Shown here: positions 11,613 to 20,315 of the stretch, in pieces | How positions within the stretch are numbered: position 1 is the first letter of the stretch | How the letters are laid out: each line of letters begins with the position of its first letter | Source: Vairimorpha apis BRL 01 | Lineage: Eukaryota > Microsporidia > Nosematidae | Assembly (NCBI GenBank): GCA_000447185.1 | Contig: KE647252.1 | Span: 1-21,575, forward strand | Direction: 5' to 3' | Length of the DNA stretch: 21,575 nucleotides | Notes under the pieces: model-generated | The model's input: only the letters and a program-made list of their open reading frames with translations | Database searches by the model: none | Told to the model about the DNA's origin: nothing | Position numbers and translations under genes: made by a program

Positions 11613-13031
11613 ATGGCAGCAAGAAAAATATCTAATAACAATAATAATAATCCAACAGAAGAAAATAGTAATGAAGCTAAAGATACATCTAAATCTATTG
11701 AACCAGAATTAACCGAAACTGTTAGTAAAAAAAGTGAAAATATTAGTAATATCGCGGATAATAAAAATACTAATACTGAAACAGATATGAAAAAAGAGGA
11801 TAAATTAACGGTTAATGACGAGAAGAATAAAGACAACGTAAATATATCTGAAAAAAATTCAACTATTGTAGATAATAGTGAATTTAAAAGTAAATCTGAG
11901 GATAATTGGGGAAATGTTGAAGAGAAAAAATGTGTACAAAAAGAAAATGGAGAAAACACTGAAAGTGGATGGGGAGTAGAAACTAATGAAAATACTGAAG
12001 GTGGATGGGGAGTAGAAACTAATGAAAACGCCGATGGTGGATGGGGAGATGGTGATTCTAAAACAGCAGACAATGTTTCTTCGTTACCTGTAAATGAACG
12101 GAACACGAGTAATACTAGGGCAGAAGCTGGATATATTAGACGTGAAGAAGATAGACAATACAGAGATAGATCTTATGATAAATATAATACATCTAGGGAA
12201 GGAAGAGGATCTTACAGATCAAGGCCTGATGGTGAAGATGAATATCCTAGAAAAAGATATGATCGAGGAGAAGGAGATTTTGGACAAGATAAAAGACATC
12301 GAAATGACAGAGAAGAGGGTTATGGATCTAGAAATGATAATTTTGTTTCAAGAAATAGTGGATATGGTTCAAGAGAAAGGAATTATTCTCCTAGGGAAGA
12401 TCATTATGGAACTAGAGAGCGAAATTATTATCAAAGAGATGAAGGTTATTCTAGAGATAGAAGTTATCCACCAAGAGAAGAAGGTTATTACAGAGAAAGA
12501 AGTTATCCACCAAGAGAAGAAGGTTATTCTAGGGATAGAGGATATCCACCCAGAGATGAAGGATACTACAGAGAAAGAAATTATCCACAAAGAGGTCAAA
12601 GAAATTATATGCCACGCGAAAATGGTTACGAAAGAAATCGAGTTTCTGATAATTATAATCGAAATCTTCGCTCTACATATGATCCAATGGCTGAAGATTC
12701 TGGTAAATCGTATGAGCAAAGACCCAAAAAAGTTATTCCTGAAAACGTTCCTCCTTCTAAAGCTTTAGGTTTATTTGGTTTAAGTTTATATGCCACTGAA
12801 GACGATCTTAGAGAATTTTTAAATGAAGAATTAATTGATATTAAAGACTTTAAGATTACAATCATATGTGATCATACCACTAGAAAAAGTAAAGGATTTG
12901 GATTTGTATATTTTCAATCTCTTGAGGATAGTATAAGAGCTAAAGAGCTTTTAACTGGAAAAGCTATTAAAGGTAAGGAGATTAGAGTAGATTTTTCTGT
13001 TAGTGATGCTTTGCGTCCAAATTATCGATAA
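11613..13031 (+). CDS. Tra2-like RRM RNA-binding protein with Arg/Tyr-rich repeats
   Basis: A 472-residue protein with one RRM at the C terminus (about residues 382-464). The RNP2 box is LGLFGL, starting at residue 385, and the RNP1 box is KGFGFVYF at 427-434. The blocks GLSLYATEDDLREF and IRVDFS match the RRM of Transformer-2, an activator of splicing in animals, better than a generic RRM. Residues 1-115 are Asn/Glu/Lys-rich and acidic. Residues about 118-148 hold GWG repeats. Residues about 175-335 are Arg/Tyr/Gly/Glu-rich with 13-residue repeats containing RDRSYPPREEGY-like units. True Tra2 has Arg-Ser domains on both sides of the RRM; here the N-terminal one is replaced by Arg-Tyr/Arg-Glu repeats and the C-terminal one is missing. 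A role in mRNA splicing or mRNP assembly is inferred. A general RGG-type mRNA-binding protein is the alternative. The CCCC motif and the TAATAAA at the stop frame the gene well. Confidence 0.88.
   Translation: MAARKISNNNNNNPTEENSNEAKDTSKSIEPELTETVSKKSENISNIADNKNTNTETDMKKEDKLTVNDEKNKDNVNISEKNSTIVDNSEFKSKSEDNWGNVEEKKCVQKENGENTESGWGVETNENTEGGWGVETNENADGGWGDGDSKTADNVSSLPVNERNTSNTRAEAGYIRREEDRQYRDRSYDKYNTSREGRGSYRSRPDGEDEYPRKRYDRGEGDFGQDKRHRNDREEGYGSRNDNFVSRNSGYGSRERNYSPREDHYGTRERNYYQRDEGYSRDRSYPPREEGYYRERSYPPREEGYSRDRGYPPRDEGYYRERNYPQRGQRNYMPRENGYERNRVSDNYNRNLRSTYDPMAEDSGKSYEQRPKKVIPENVPPSKALGLFGLSLYATEDDLREFLNEELIDIKDFKITIICDHTTRKSKGFGFVYFQSLEDSIRAKELLTGKAIKGKEIRVDFSVSDALRPNYR
11965..12047 (+). 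repeat. 36-bp coding repeat encoding Gly-Trp-Gly units
   Basis: Two nearly exact 36-bp units start at 11965 and 12001, and a partial third starts near 12037. They encode GWGVETNENxxG. The first 28 bases of the two full units are identical. Confidence 0.85.
12441..12596 (+). repeat. 39-bp coding tandem repeat encoding RxRxYPPREEGY units
   Basis: Four consecutive units begin at 12441, 12480, 12519 and 12558, exactly 39 bp apart. Alternate units resemble each other more closely (YSRDR in units 1 and 3, YYRER in units 2 and 4), which suggests growth by duplication of a 78-bp pair. More diverged 14-residue versions precede the array from about 12350. Confidence 0.88.
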
Positions 13032-13035
13032 TAAA
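13030..13035 (+). promoter_or_regulatory. AATAAA overlapping the stop codon of the Tra2-like gene
   Basis: The stop codon TAA at 13029-13031 runs into an AATAAA hexamer. Polyadenylation signals close to or overlapping the stop are known in microsporidia. In DNA this AT-rich the hexamer is also common by chance. Confidence 0.35.
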
Positions 13036-13517
13036 TTTTAATGATTTTAGATTTGTAGTTTTATGTTCAGAATTATATTTTAGAATTTTTATTTATATGA
13101 TTTAATACATTTTTATAGTATTGATTAATAACGAAACAATTTCACAAATTTTATAAAAAATAGAAAATATTTTTATGTATAGAAATTTTTTGCATTTGAT
13201 ATAAAATATAAAGTATTTTTAAATTTTTTTTGTTGTACACAATAAATAAAATTGACATTTTTTAAAAAATAATATTGGAAATTTACATTTTCATTTAGAA
13301 TTTATCTAAAATATCATAAATTTTATAATAAAAACAGTAAAAATATGATAATTTAGAGTGATATAATTAAAATATTAATTGATTTATTCATCAATGTCTC
13401 TTTTATATTCAACTTAACTCATGTGCATGCATAATACTTATTATATGAATTTTCTTTATCTTAAATTCAATGTTACTTGTGAATTCTTCAGAACCTAATA
13501 TTTTGTCCCGTTTATAA
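13032..13517. other. AT-rich intergenic DNA downstream of the Tra2-like gene
   Basis: No coding frame or RNA gene is seen. From about 13400 the DNA becomes less AT-rich as it approaches the retrotransposon relic that follows. Confidence 0.6.
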
Positions 13518-13737
13518 TTAATAGGCCATTATTTTCCCTTCCATATATTTATAATTAGATTCAACTAACTTCTCCACAGTGCGCTCCATCTCTTCCTCTC
13601 TAGCATCATTCTGGTCGTATCCTCGTCTTCGTTAAATAGAGATACTTTCAATCGTTTTTTACACAAATGACTGGATATATGCTTTAAATTTGGTTGATAA
13701 TGGTGTAATATAGATAGTTTAATAATAATAATATAAA
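13518..13737 (-). pseudogene. LINE 3'-end relic A (C-terminal protein tail)
   Basis: Read on the minus strand in the frame ending at the TAA 13518-13520, this stretch gives AYIQSFV, then after a stop (13659-13661) KTIESISI, and after a second stop (13632-13634) RRRGYDQNDAREEEMERTVE and a short tail. The AYIQ block followed by a Lys-Thr/Ser-rich strand and an acidic tail matches relics B and C nearby. By family knowledge, the order resembles the extreme C terminus of RLE-type LINE proteins. It is also G+C-richer than its surroundings. The frame that looks longest here (13565-13756) is a shadow of this one. The link to LINEs is an inference; the similarity among the three relics can be seen directly. 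Confidence 0.55.
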
Positions 13738-13840
13738 AAACAATTATATCTAACAATCTTATTATGGATTATAAAAATAGATAAAATTAAATGCGTAACT
13801 TAGTTTTTCTAAAATTTTTTTTGTTATTTAATGTTTGGAG

Positions 13841-14120
13841 GTAGAAAAACTTCGAAAGTACTATCGATTAGCTTATGAGTTAGTTTTAATACATAAATGT
13901 AAGACTAGGATAATTCCATATGTGTTAACATGAGATAGTATATTCACTAAATAACACGCAAAATACATAAAGCGTTAGAAATTTCAGGTCAAATCGAAGC
14001 ATACATTCATTCTTTGGCTCTTAAGAATACTGAAGCATCTGTCGTTTGAGTAAAAAAATAAGTCGAAATGATATTAACGGAGAACAAGAGAACGAAAACT
14101 AGATTTTAAGTAAACTCGTT
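13841..14120 (+). pseudogene. LINE 3'-end relic B (C-terminal protein tail)
   Basis: From 13841 the frame reads VEKLRKYYRLAYELV, then KCKTRIIPYVLT, and stops at TGA 13931-13933 where related copies seem to have Trp. Beyond it, with a further stop and a shift near 13975, come ALEISGQIEAYIHS and LALKNTEASVV. This aligns with relic C over the segment from IPYV to AYI[QH]. The pattern EK..KY-DLxxEL-(15)-RxIPYVxT-(25)-AYIQ recalls the end of the restriction-like endonuclease domain of RLE-type LINEs. It runs away from relic A, so the two lie head to head about 100 bp apart. Multiple stops and shifts show it is long dead. Confidence 0.58.
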
Positions 14121-15252
14121 TGATACGGAAGCGACAATAATATTAAATAATGAAACTAAACTTTAAGTTAATATATGATTGTTATTTATTGTTTAATAAT
14201 AATTTAAATATATTTAATAATAATCTATATGTTGACTATTGTCGTCATTTTGTAGTATAATGCTGTTAAAAATTATAGTTTTTATTTAAATAAATCTTAG
14301 AGTTAAGTAAGTTTTTGAAAAAAAGAATATTTTAAATTTTTTTAAATAACTATTTAAAATAATTAAATTAATCAAGTTATTTAAATATTAAAAAAACATT
14401 TTTATAATTATTTTTAAACGTTGTATTATTAAATATAAAAAAATAAATTTAAATTAAAAACTACAAAAATTGTAGTAAATAAAATAAAATTTTACAAAAA
14501 TATTATTTATTAAAAAATTCAATTCTAATTTATATGCTTTAACTTTTAAATCAAATTTTTTACTCAATATAAATATAATACAAAAAAGTTTATATTTTTT
14601 CTTGTATTCTTAAAATTTAAAATTATAATTAATAAAAATTAATGCATAAAAAAATGCAAATATTTTCTATAAATATTTTATATGCTTAATTTTGTAATAA
14701 TTATTATAACAAATATAAATACTTATGTATTTGATAATAATAAAAAAATTCTTTCTCATAATTTTATATACCTTAAAAATAATACAAATTAATATAATTA
14801 ACCCAAAACATTTAAACATATTTATATTATAAAGATGTATAGCAATTGAATTATAAAAATGTCAAAATTATTTAGATAAAATTAAATAATTTATCTGTAA
14901 GTTTTTTTTATAAAACAACGAACAAAAAATGGATAATTAAAAGTAATTTGTAATTTATGAGATTTAAAATTTATTATGATAATTAAAATCATTAATAAAT
15001 ATTTAAATCATGTTTTTATATTAATTTCTTTATGTTAATTAAATTCTTTTTTTTAATAAAATTAGTTAGTCTTAAAATTATTTTTTAACATAAAAAGTTG
15101 TATTAAAATATTTGATTTATTAAATTAAATATTTTTAGTTTAATTTTATTTAATTTTTATTTTAGTGTTTTATGGACAACAAAAAATATTTTTATAAAAT
15201 TATTATATATTAAATTTTTTATTATAATAAATAACTTAAATCTATATTTTTT
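14121..15252. other. AT-rich intergenic DNA, no gene seen
   Basis: Only A/T runs are visible after the LINE relic. Minus-strand AATAAA at 15223-15218, about 30 nt after the hexokinase-like stop codon, could be its polyadenylation signal. Confidence 0.6.
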
Positions 15253-16692
15253 TCATTTTAAATTAACATAATGAAAATACGCAGCTCCTAGAATACTTAA
15301 CTCATCTTCATATATAAAATTAAACTTAATATTTTTACAACATTCATTTTTAAAAAAATTTGATAAAATATTTATAAATTTACACCTTTGTTCTTTATTA
15401 ATGAAACAATATCCATTTAAAATAATAGTAACATCTTTTAATTTATATATATTTATTAAGGCATAAATATAAGCAGATGTAATTTGAAATGATTTATGAA
15501 TTAAATCTAAAAAGAAAATTCGTTTTTCATCTAATAAATTACCCGAAATAAAATCAAAAATTTCTAAATCAGTAACAACTAATTGATTTAATTTATTTGT
15601 GTTTAATATTTCATTTTCCATATTATAAAAGTTTAGAAAAGTATATTTCTTGTTTTTATCATTATCATTTTCTTCTTCGTAAAACAAAACCAAAATTTCG
15701 GGCTTAAAGGTTGACCATTTATCATTAAATATAAAATCGTCTTTAATATATAAAAAATATTTTATATCATCACCTAGAATCATTTCAACGTTTTTTGGAT
15801 TATATATATATTTTGATGCGTAAAATGCAATTATAAAATCATCATTTACAGAATAAACTTTTAAAGGATAATTTATACATTTTAAAACTTTGTTTATATA
15901 ATTTTCAATATAAAATTTATTTTTTAAATTTTTATGAAAACAAGAATTATCTATGTTATTTTCTACATCTTGATTTTTTAAATTAAACAAAATTTCATGT
16001 TCTTTATAAAAAGAATTCATTTTCTTAAAAATTGCATTTTCAAGATTAATTTTAAAATTTAATAAATTCTCATTTTTTTCAACATAAGTATTATAATTTG
16101 AAAAACTATCATATTTATGTATTTTTTGAATAAAATTTGATTTGTACAAATTTAAAAATACACAAGAAATAATATCTGGTATTATATTATGTTTCAAAAA
16201 ATCATCTAAAAATAAACTAGTAATACTATCTATCACTAATAATTCATCAAATTTCAAATTACAAAATGGAACTGGATAAGTATTTTTTCTTAATATAGTG
16301 TGTTGAATCTCATCATCTACATTTCTTATATTTACATAAACGATATTTACTGTGTATTTTTTGTAAAATATTACACAAATTGTCATATTTTTATTTATCC
16401 TATTTTTACTTTCATCTGACATTTTCCTATACACTCGAGAACTTCTTTTTAAAGAAAAACTTTTTTTTAATGAAAAATCATTATTTGAATTTTTATTAGA
16501 TTTATCTTTTATATCTATTTCATCATGTTTAATTTCTGAAAGTATATATTTGTTTTTTTCTATTTTTCCTAAGTTTTCAAACTCTTTTAAAAAAGATTTA
16601 TACATATTTATTGATAACTCATCATCTAAAATTGAGGATGTTTTTGTATTATTAATATATATTAAAAAAATTATAAAACAAGCAATTTTCAT
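15253..16692 (-). CDS. Secreted, strongly diverged hexokinase-family protein, probable pseudoenzyme
   Basis: This 479-residue protein starts with a signal peptide (MKIACFIIFLIYINNTKTSS) at the ATG at 16692. A GTG 9 bases upstream also opens the frame but is rejected because CCC ends 2 nt before this ATG. The order of landmarks follows hexokinase: a first beta strand near residues 97-115, a YPVP block, a VNDD block (N283, D284), ILG followed by a degenerate loop, a KWSTF block (W326), FISGNLL (ISG at 382-384), then a C-terminal ILNGYCF and EDELSILGAAYF. Length also fits. Hexokinase phosphorylates glucose with ATP, and microsporidia are known to secrete hexokinases into host cells. Here the GGTN loop, the Ser-Phe-Pro sugar loop, the GTGTN loop, and the glutamates expected before W326 (now K325) and before ISG (now F379) are gone. 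Only the Asn and catalytic Asp of the NDT block remain. Catalysis is therefore doubtful. A pantothenate-kinase-like ASKHA protein is the alternative. Confidence 0.7.
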   Translation of the reverse strand: MKIACFIIFLIYINNTKTSSILDDELSINMYKSFLKEFENLGKIEKNKYILSEIKHDEIDIKDKSNKNSNNDFSLKKSFSLKRSSRVYRKMSDESKNRINKNMTICVIFYKKYTVNIVYVNIRNVDDEIQHTILRKNTYPVPFCNLKFDELLVIDSITSLFLDDFLKHNIIPDIISCVFLNLYKSNFIQKIHKYDSFSNYNTYVEKNENLLNFKINLENAIFKKMNSFYKEHEILFNLKNQDVENNIDNSCFHKNLKNKFYIENYINKVLKCINYPLKVYSVNDDFIIAFYASKYIYNPKNVEMILGDDIKYFLYIKDDFIFNDKWSTFKPEILVLFYEEENDNDKNKKYTFLNFYNMENEILNTNKLNQLVVTDLEIFDFISGNLLDEKRIFFLDLIHKSFQITSAYIYALINIYKLKDVTIILNGYCFINKEQRCKFINILSNFFKNECCKNIKFNFIYEDELSILGAAYFHYVNLK

Positions 16693-16694
16693 AT

Positions 16695-16697
16695 GGG
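16695..16697 (-). promoter_or_regulatory. Microsporidian CCC start-proximal motif (hexokinase-like gene)
   Basis: On the minus strand the DNA reads CCC-AT-ATG, with the ATG at 16692-16690. The motif overlaps codons that would belong to the protein if the upstream GTG were used, so it decides the start in favour of the ATG. Confidence 0.65.
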
Positions 16698-17286
16698 TCA
16701 CTATTAGGCTTTTTTAATTTTATGATTTTATTAAAAATTTAATTTTGTTTAATTATAAACTTTAATAAAATATACAATATTATAACGTAAAAATTTATAC
16801 TTATAGTTTTTTTATAAACTCTAAATTACTATTCTGATTAAATATTTTTACTTGATTTAATTAAACTTAATAATACAAATAACATTAAATATATAACTGT
16901 TTAATTTTTAATACGATTTATTTATAATTATACTTAAAATAGTTGAAAATTAGTAATTTTTAATACAATTTAAACTTAAAAATGTGTCAAGTTTAGTTAA
17001 AAAAAATAAGAAAATCTATTATTTATTATTCTGTAAAATATTTTTTATTTTTATTATATATTGTAAAGTATTGTATCTTAACTTGAAACAATTACTTTTC
17101 ATTTAAAAAATTTTTATATTTGTATAATTTAGAAAAATATTTCTAAATTATTTGAAGAATTATCACTTTTTATTCTAGATTTTGTTTAATTCAGGACAAT
17201 TTATTATTAATTTCATTATTTAAAGTAAATTTTTATTTATTATAATTTTTTTCATATAAATTTATATTTTATGTTAATAAAAAATT
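16698..17286. other. AT-rich intergenic DNA upstream of the hexokinase-like gene
   Basis: No coding frame, RNA gene or repeat is seen in this stretch of A/T runs. Confidence 0.6.
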
Positions 17287-17700
17287 AAAAAGGAAATTTT
17301 AATAGTCGAGGTAGGAATTATAAGTTTCGTCAACCTTCGGGCGATCGAAACAGAAAAAAAGCACATGTATGATTTGCTACTAAATCACTGTGGATCAATT
17401 AATGGTTACAAAATTAGGACAATACCATATGTCATGACATGAGAGGGAATTACAACAACCTTTCACAAAAAATATAGGAGTGAATTAAATATAGACAGCC
17501 GAACATAGGCATATATACAAGCCAAGTGCTAAAAATGACTTTAAAGTGTCTTTTATTGAAGTCCGCTGAGACAAACAAATTACTGAGGAAGAACAGGTGG
17601 TTACAAAGAAGGAATTTGAAGAACAAATTGTTTAAAAAAGTCAACTTAATTCTAATTGTGATAATATATAAGTACATAATATACAAGTATACCTTAAATA
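17287..17700 (+). pseudogene. LINE 3'-end relic C (end of restriction-like endonuclease and C-terminal tail)
   Basis: Starting near 17290 the frame reads EILIVEVGIISFVNLRAIE, then TEKKHMYDLLLNHCG, KIRTIPYVMT, a TGA at 17440-17442, EGITTTFHKKYRSELNI, a TAG at 17506-17508 and AYIQAK. After a shift near 17527 comes KVSFIEVR, a stop, and an acidic tail with TEEEQVVTKKEFEEQIV. The block IVEVG...NL..IE.EK..KYD is what I associate with the endonuclease core of RLE-type LINEs, and it precedes the same IPYV...AYIQ segment as in relic B. Sequence upstream of 17290 turns abruptly to A/T runs, as expected for a 5'-truncated insertion. The two short frames at 17526-17717 (plus) and 17450-17686 (minus) are shadows of this relic. 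Confidence 0.6.
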
Positions 17701-19291
17701 AATATTTTCTTATGTAAATAAAATATAATTTGATTTTGTTTATTATTAAATCACAAACAAATTAATTTTATAATAATGATCTTTTAAAAATTTAAAAAAA
17801 TAAAAATAAAATTTTTATCATAGCTTGTAAATGAAATAAAATATAGATAAGAATATAATTTTTTTAAAAAAGATTGTTGTTAAAAAAATTATTTATATTT
17901 TAATAAAAAATGAAAATAAAAAATTTTAAATAATATTTATAATTTAAAGGTAAAAAAAATTGAGAAAATTTGTATTTTTTTAAATATTGTATATATTAAT
18001 ACACCAAAATATTTTTTTTTTGATGGTTACATTGATCTATTTTTTTATTAACAACTTTTAAATTTAAAATTTAATATGTAGCATCAAATAAACATCTATA
18101 ATTATGTTTGTGATAATAAAATTTGTAAAATATATTTTATTTTTGCAAAATTTGAAAAAAAAATAAGCTTAAAAAATAATAATTCAATTACTATATTTGT
18201 TATATACCATAGTTAAAATTTCAATCATTATAAATACAAGAAATATTAAAATTGTATTAAAACTAATTAAAATTATTTTAAAAACAATTAAATTGTAATT
18301 TTATTTGAATAAAAACATTTAATAGTATCAAATTTTTAAATATAAGTTAAAATAATGTTAAATTATTTATTAATATAATGTTGTATAAAAATATAAATTA
18401 CAAACAGTCTTTTTTTGTAATAATTTTTATTTATTTTTGATTTATTAATAAAACTATACAATTCACAATTTTAGTATCTTTTTTATTTCTTTTAATAAAA
18501 TGAGTCTTAAGCATTTATAAGTAAATTTTTTTTCTTTGCTTATCATAAAAATCATAAAATTTAAAATATTTATAATTGAAAATACAAAATATTCATGTAA
18601 TTATTTTTCTATGTTGAAATTAATTAAGTACAAAAATCGAATATCGACCTTTTATAAAGAAATTCATATAAAAAATTGTTATTTTAAAAATGTTTCAAAA
18701 GCTATCACTTTTAATCTAAATAATAGTTAATAATATCTTTAGTTTGTACATATAAAATTTTAAAAATTGTTTGCTTTTTTTTATGGTATTATATACAGTT
18801 CTTTAATGTGTTCATATGACATAATAGTTTATAAAATCTTTTTGTGCTTATTGTTACAAATAATCTTTTTTATGTCAAAATCATAAAGTACATTCATAAA
18901 TTTTATATGATTAATATTATAAACACATAGAATAAAATAAAGTAGTTTTTAGATTTTATAAAAAAATTTCGTAATAAAAATAGTTTTTATTTTTCATATT
19001 AAAAAAAATTTCATTTATACTAAGAACTACATTATTTTATTCTATTGGTTTGCAATACATTTTTAAATATTTATTTTAAATGTCTCACCCATCTCTTGAC
19101 ACGTTTAATCTTTAAGCATTGTATAATTGTTTAATTTAATTAACTTTTTATTTTGATATAACCAATTATTTAAAGTTGTGATATGTTTATAGCTCAATCA
19201 AAATATTTATTTTTTTAATTAATTATATTTTAAATTAATTCATTATTTATATAAATATTAAAATTGGATAATTTTAAATAAAATTTTAAAA
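17701..19291. other. AT-rich intergenic DNA upstream of the ABCG gene
   Basis: No gene is supported. An open frame of 64 codons at 18536-18730 begins with TTG, lacks a CCC motif and has no recognisable domain. The parts at about 18500-18900 and 19080-19130 are slightly less AT-rich, which could mark eroded coding DNA, but nothing is identifiable. Confidence 0.55.
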
Positions 19292-19294
19292 CCC
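19292..19294 (+). promoter_or_regulatory. Microsporidian CCC start-proximal motif (ABCG gene)
   Basis: CCC-TA-ATG at 19292-19299 places the motif 2 nt before the start, the same spacing as in the hexokinase-like gene. It supports the ATG at 19297. Confidence 0.7.
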
Positions 19295-19296
19295 TA

Positions 19297-19785
19297 ATGT
19301 CAGATGAAAAAACTCTAGAATTTATAAATCTTCAATATGACGTTGTAAACAATGATTTATCAAAGTCTTCAAATTATTTTCGAGTAACAAATTATTTAAG
19401 TGGTAAATTTGTTTCTGGAACATTAACAGCTATATTAGGACAAAGTGGATCCGGCAAATCACAATTTTTTAATTTATTAACGGGAAATATTGGTAAAAAA
19501 GATAAAACAAGTGGAAAAATTCTATATAACACCAAAGAAAGGAATTTAAAAGAATGGATGAATCTTACTTCTTATCTTCCACAAGATGATATATATTTTC
19601 CAAAATTAACTTTACTTGAAACTCTTTATTATTATGCAAAATTTTATAACATTGATATAAAAAAAAGAAAAAATTTGTTGGAAGAAATTTTAAATGATTG
19701 TCGTATATTTTATAAAAAAGATATTAAAATTGAATCGCTTTCTGGTGGAGAAAAAAAAGAGCAATGTTATGTATTGCAATGTTAA
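19297..19785 (+). pseudogene. ABCG segment 1: Walker A to signature motif
   Basis: Residues 48-55 are the Walker A box GQSGSGKS. The Q-loop lies in YLPQDD near residue 95. The ABC signature begins as LSGGEKK, and the frame then leaves homology and stops 8 codons later. The A8 run directly after LSGG is the site of the shift. Confidence 0.92.
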
Positions 19786-20315
19786 AACAACCCAAAATTT
19801 TAATTTTAGATGAACCTACAACCGGATTGGATTCACACAATGCTTTACTTATAGTTGATTCACTTAGAAAATATGCACAAGAAAAAAATGCTATAGTTAT
19901 ATTGACAGCACATCAACCTGGAGAAGCGCTTTTTTCTTTATTTGATGATCTTTTATATTTAACTAGAAAAGGTGTATTCTACCAAGGAAAAGTTTCTGAA
20001 CTAGAAAAATGGTTAGCTGCGCATAAAATATATAAACCCGATAAAGTTTCTCTTGCAGAATTTATGTTTGAATTAACAGTAAACGATGCCATTTTTAAAG
20101 AAGCAAAAGATGCAAAAACAAAAGTAGAGGAAATTATAAACTCTAATCAACCTAAAATGACAAATGATAAAACAGAAATATGTAATAATTTATTTGCAGT
20201 TACATCTTGGGAATTTAATTATTTACATATAAAAACTTTATTATATAGAAACTTTTCACTCTATTATAGATCAGGAAATTTTTGGAAATTTATTTTTTTA
20301 AATTTTTATTGTTAG
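19764..20315 (+). pseudogene. ABCG segment 2: Walker B to first membrane helix
   Basis: Continues the ATPase with AMLCIAMLKQPKI, Walker B and D-loop in ILILDEPTTGLDS, and the H-loop in TAHQPGE, all intact. The linker to the membrane part follows, and then the amphipathic stretch RNFSLYYRSGNFWKF that precedes the first helix. The frame ends at a TAG at 20313. The internal ATG at 19764 is not a likely start because homology extends upstream in the other frame. Confidence 0.92.

Noticed and set aside
11582..12106. Minus-strand Ser/Leu/Phe-rich frame of 174 codons
   Set aside because: Antisense shadow of the Asn/Glu/Lys-rich N terminus of the Tra2-like gene; it even covers the CCCC motif of the sense gene.
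12094..12768. Open frame of 224 codons on the plus strand inside the Tra2-like gene
   Set aside because: It is a +1 reading of the purine-rich repeats; the Ile/Glu/Lys-rich product has no domain, and the RRM frame clearly owns this DNA.
13565..13756. Minus-strand frame of 63 codons as a gene
   Set aside because: It is a neighbouring frame of LINE relic A, whose own frame is interrupted by stops but carries the AYIQ and acidic-tail blocks.
15253..16692. Reading as an Hsp70 or pantothenate kinase
   Set aside because: These share the same actin-like fold and a similar GA-rich C terminus, but the VNDD, KWSTF and FISG blocks in that order fit hexokinase better. Pantothenate kinase remains a weaker alternative.
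16693..16701. GTG start giving three extra residues to the hexokinase-like protein
   Set aside because: Eukaryotic nuclear genes rarely start with GTG, the CCC motif sits before the ATG at 16692, and the signal peptide begins there.
18536..18730. Open frame of 64 codons upstream of the ABCG gene
   Set aside because: Begins with TTG, has no CCC motif, no recognisable domain, and a composition expected from AT-rich DNA.
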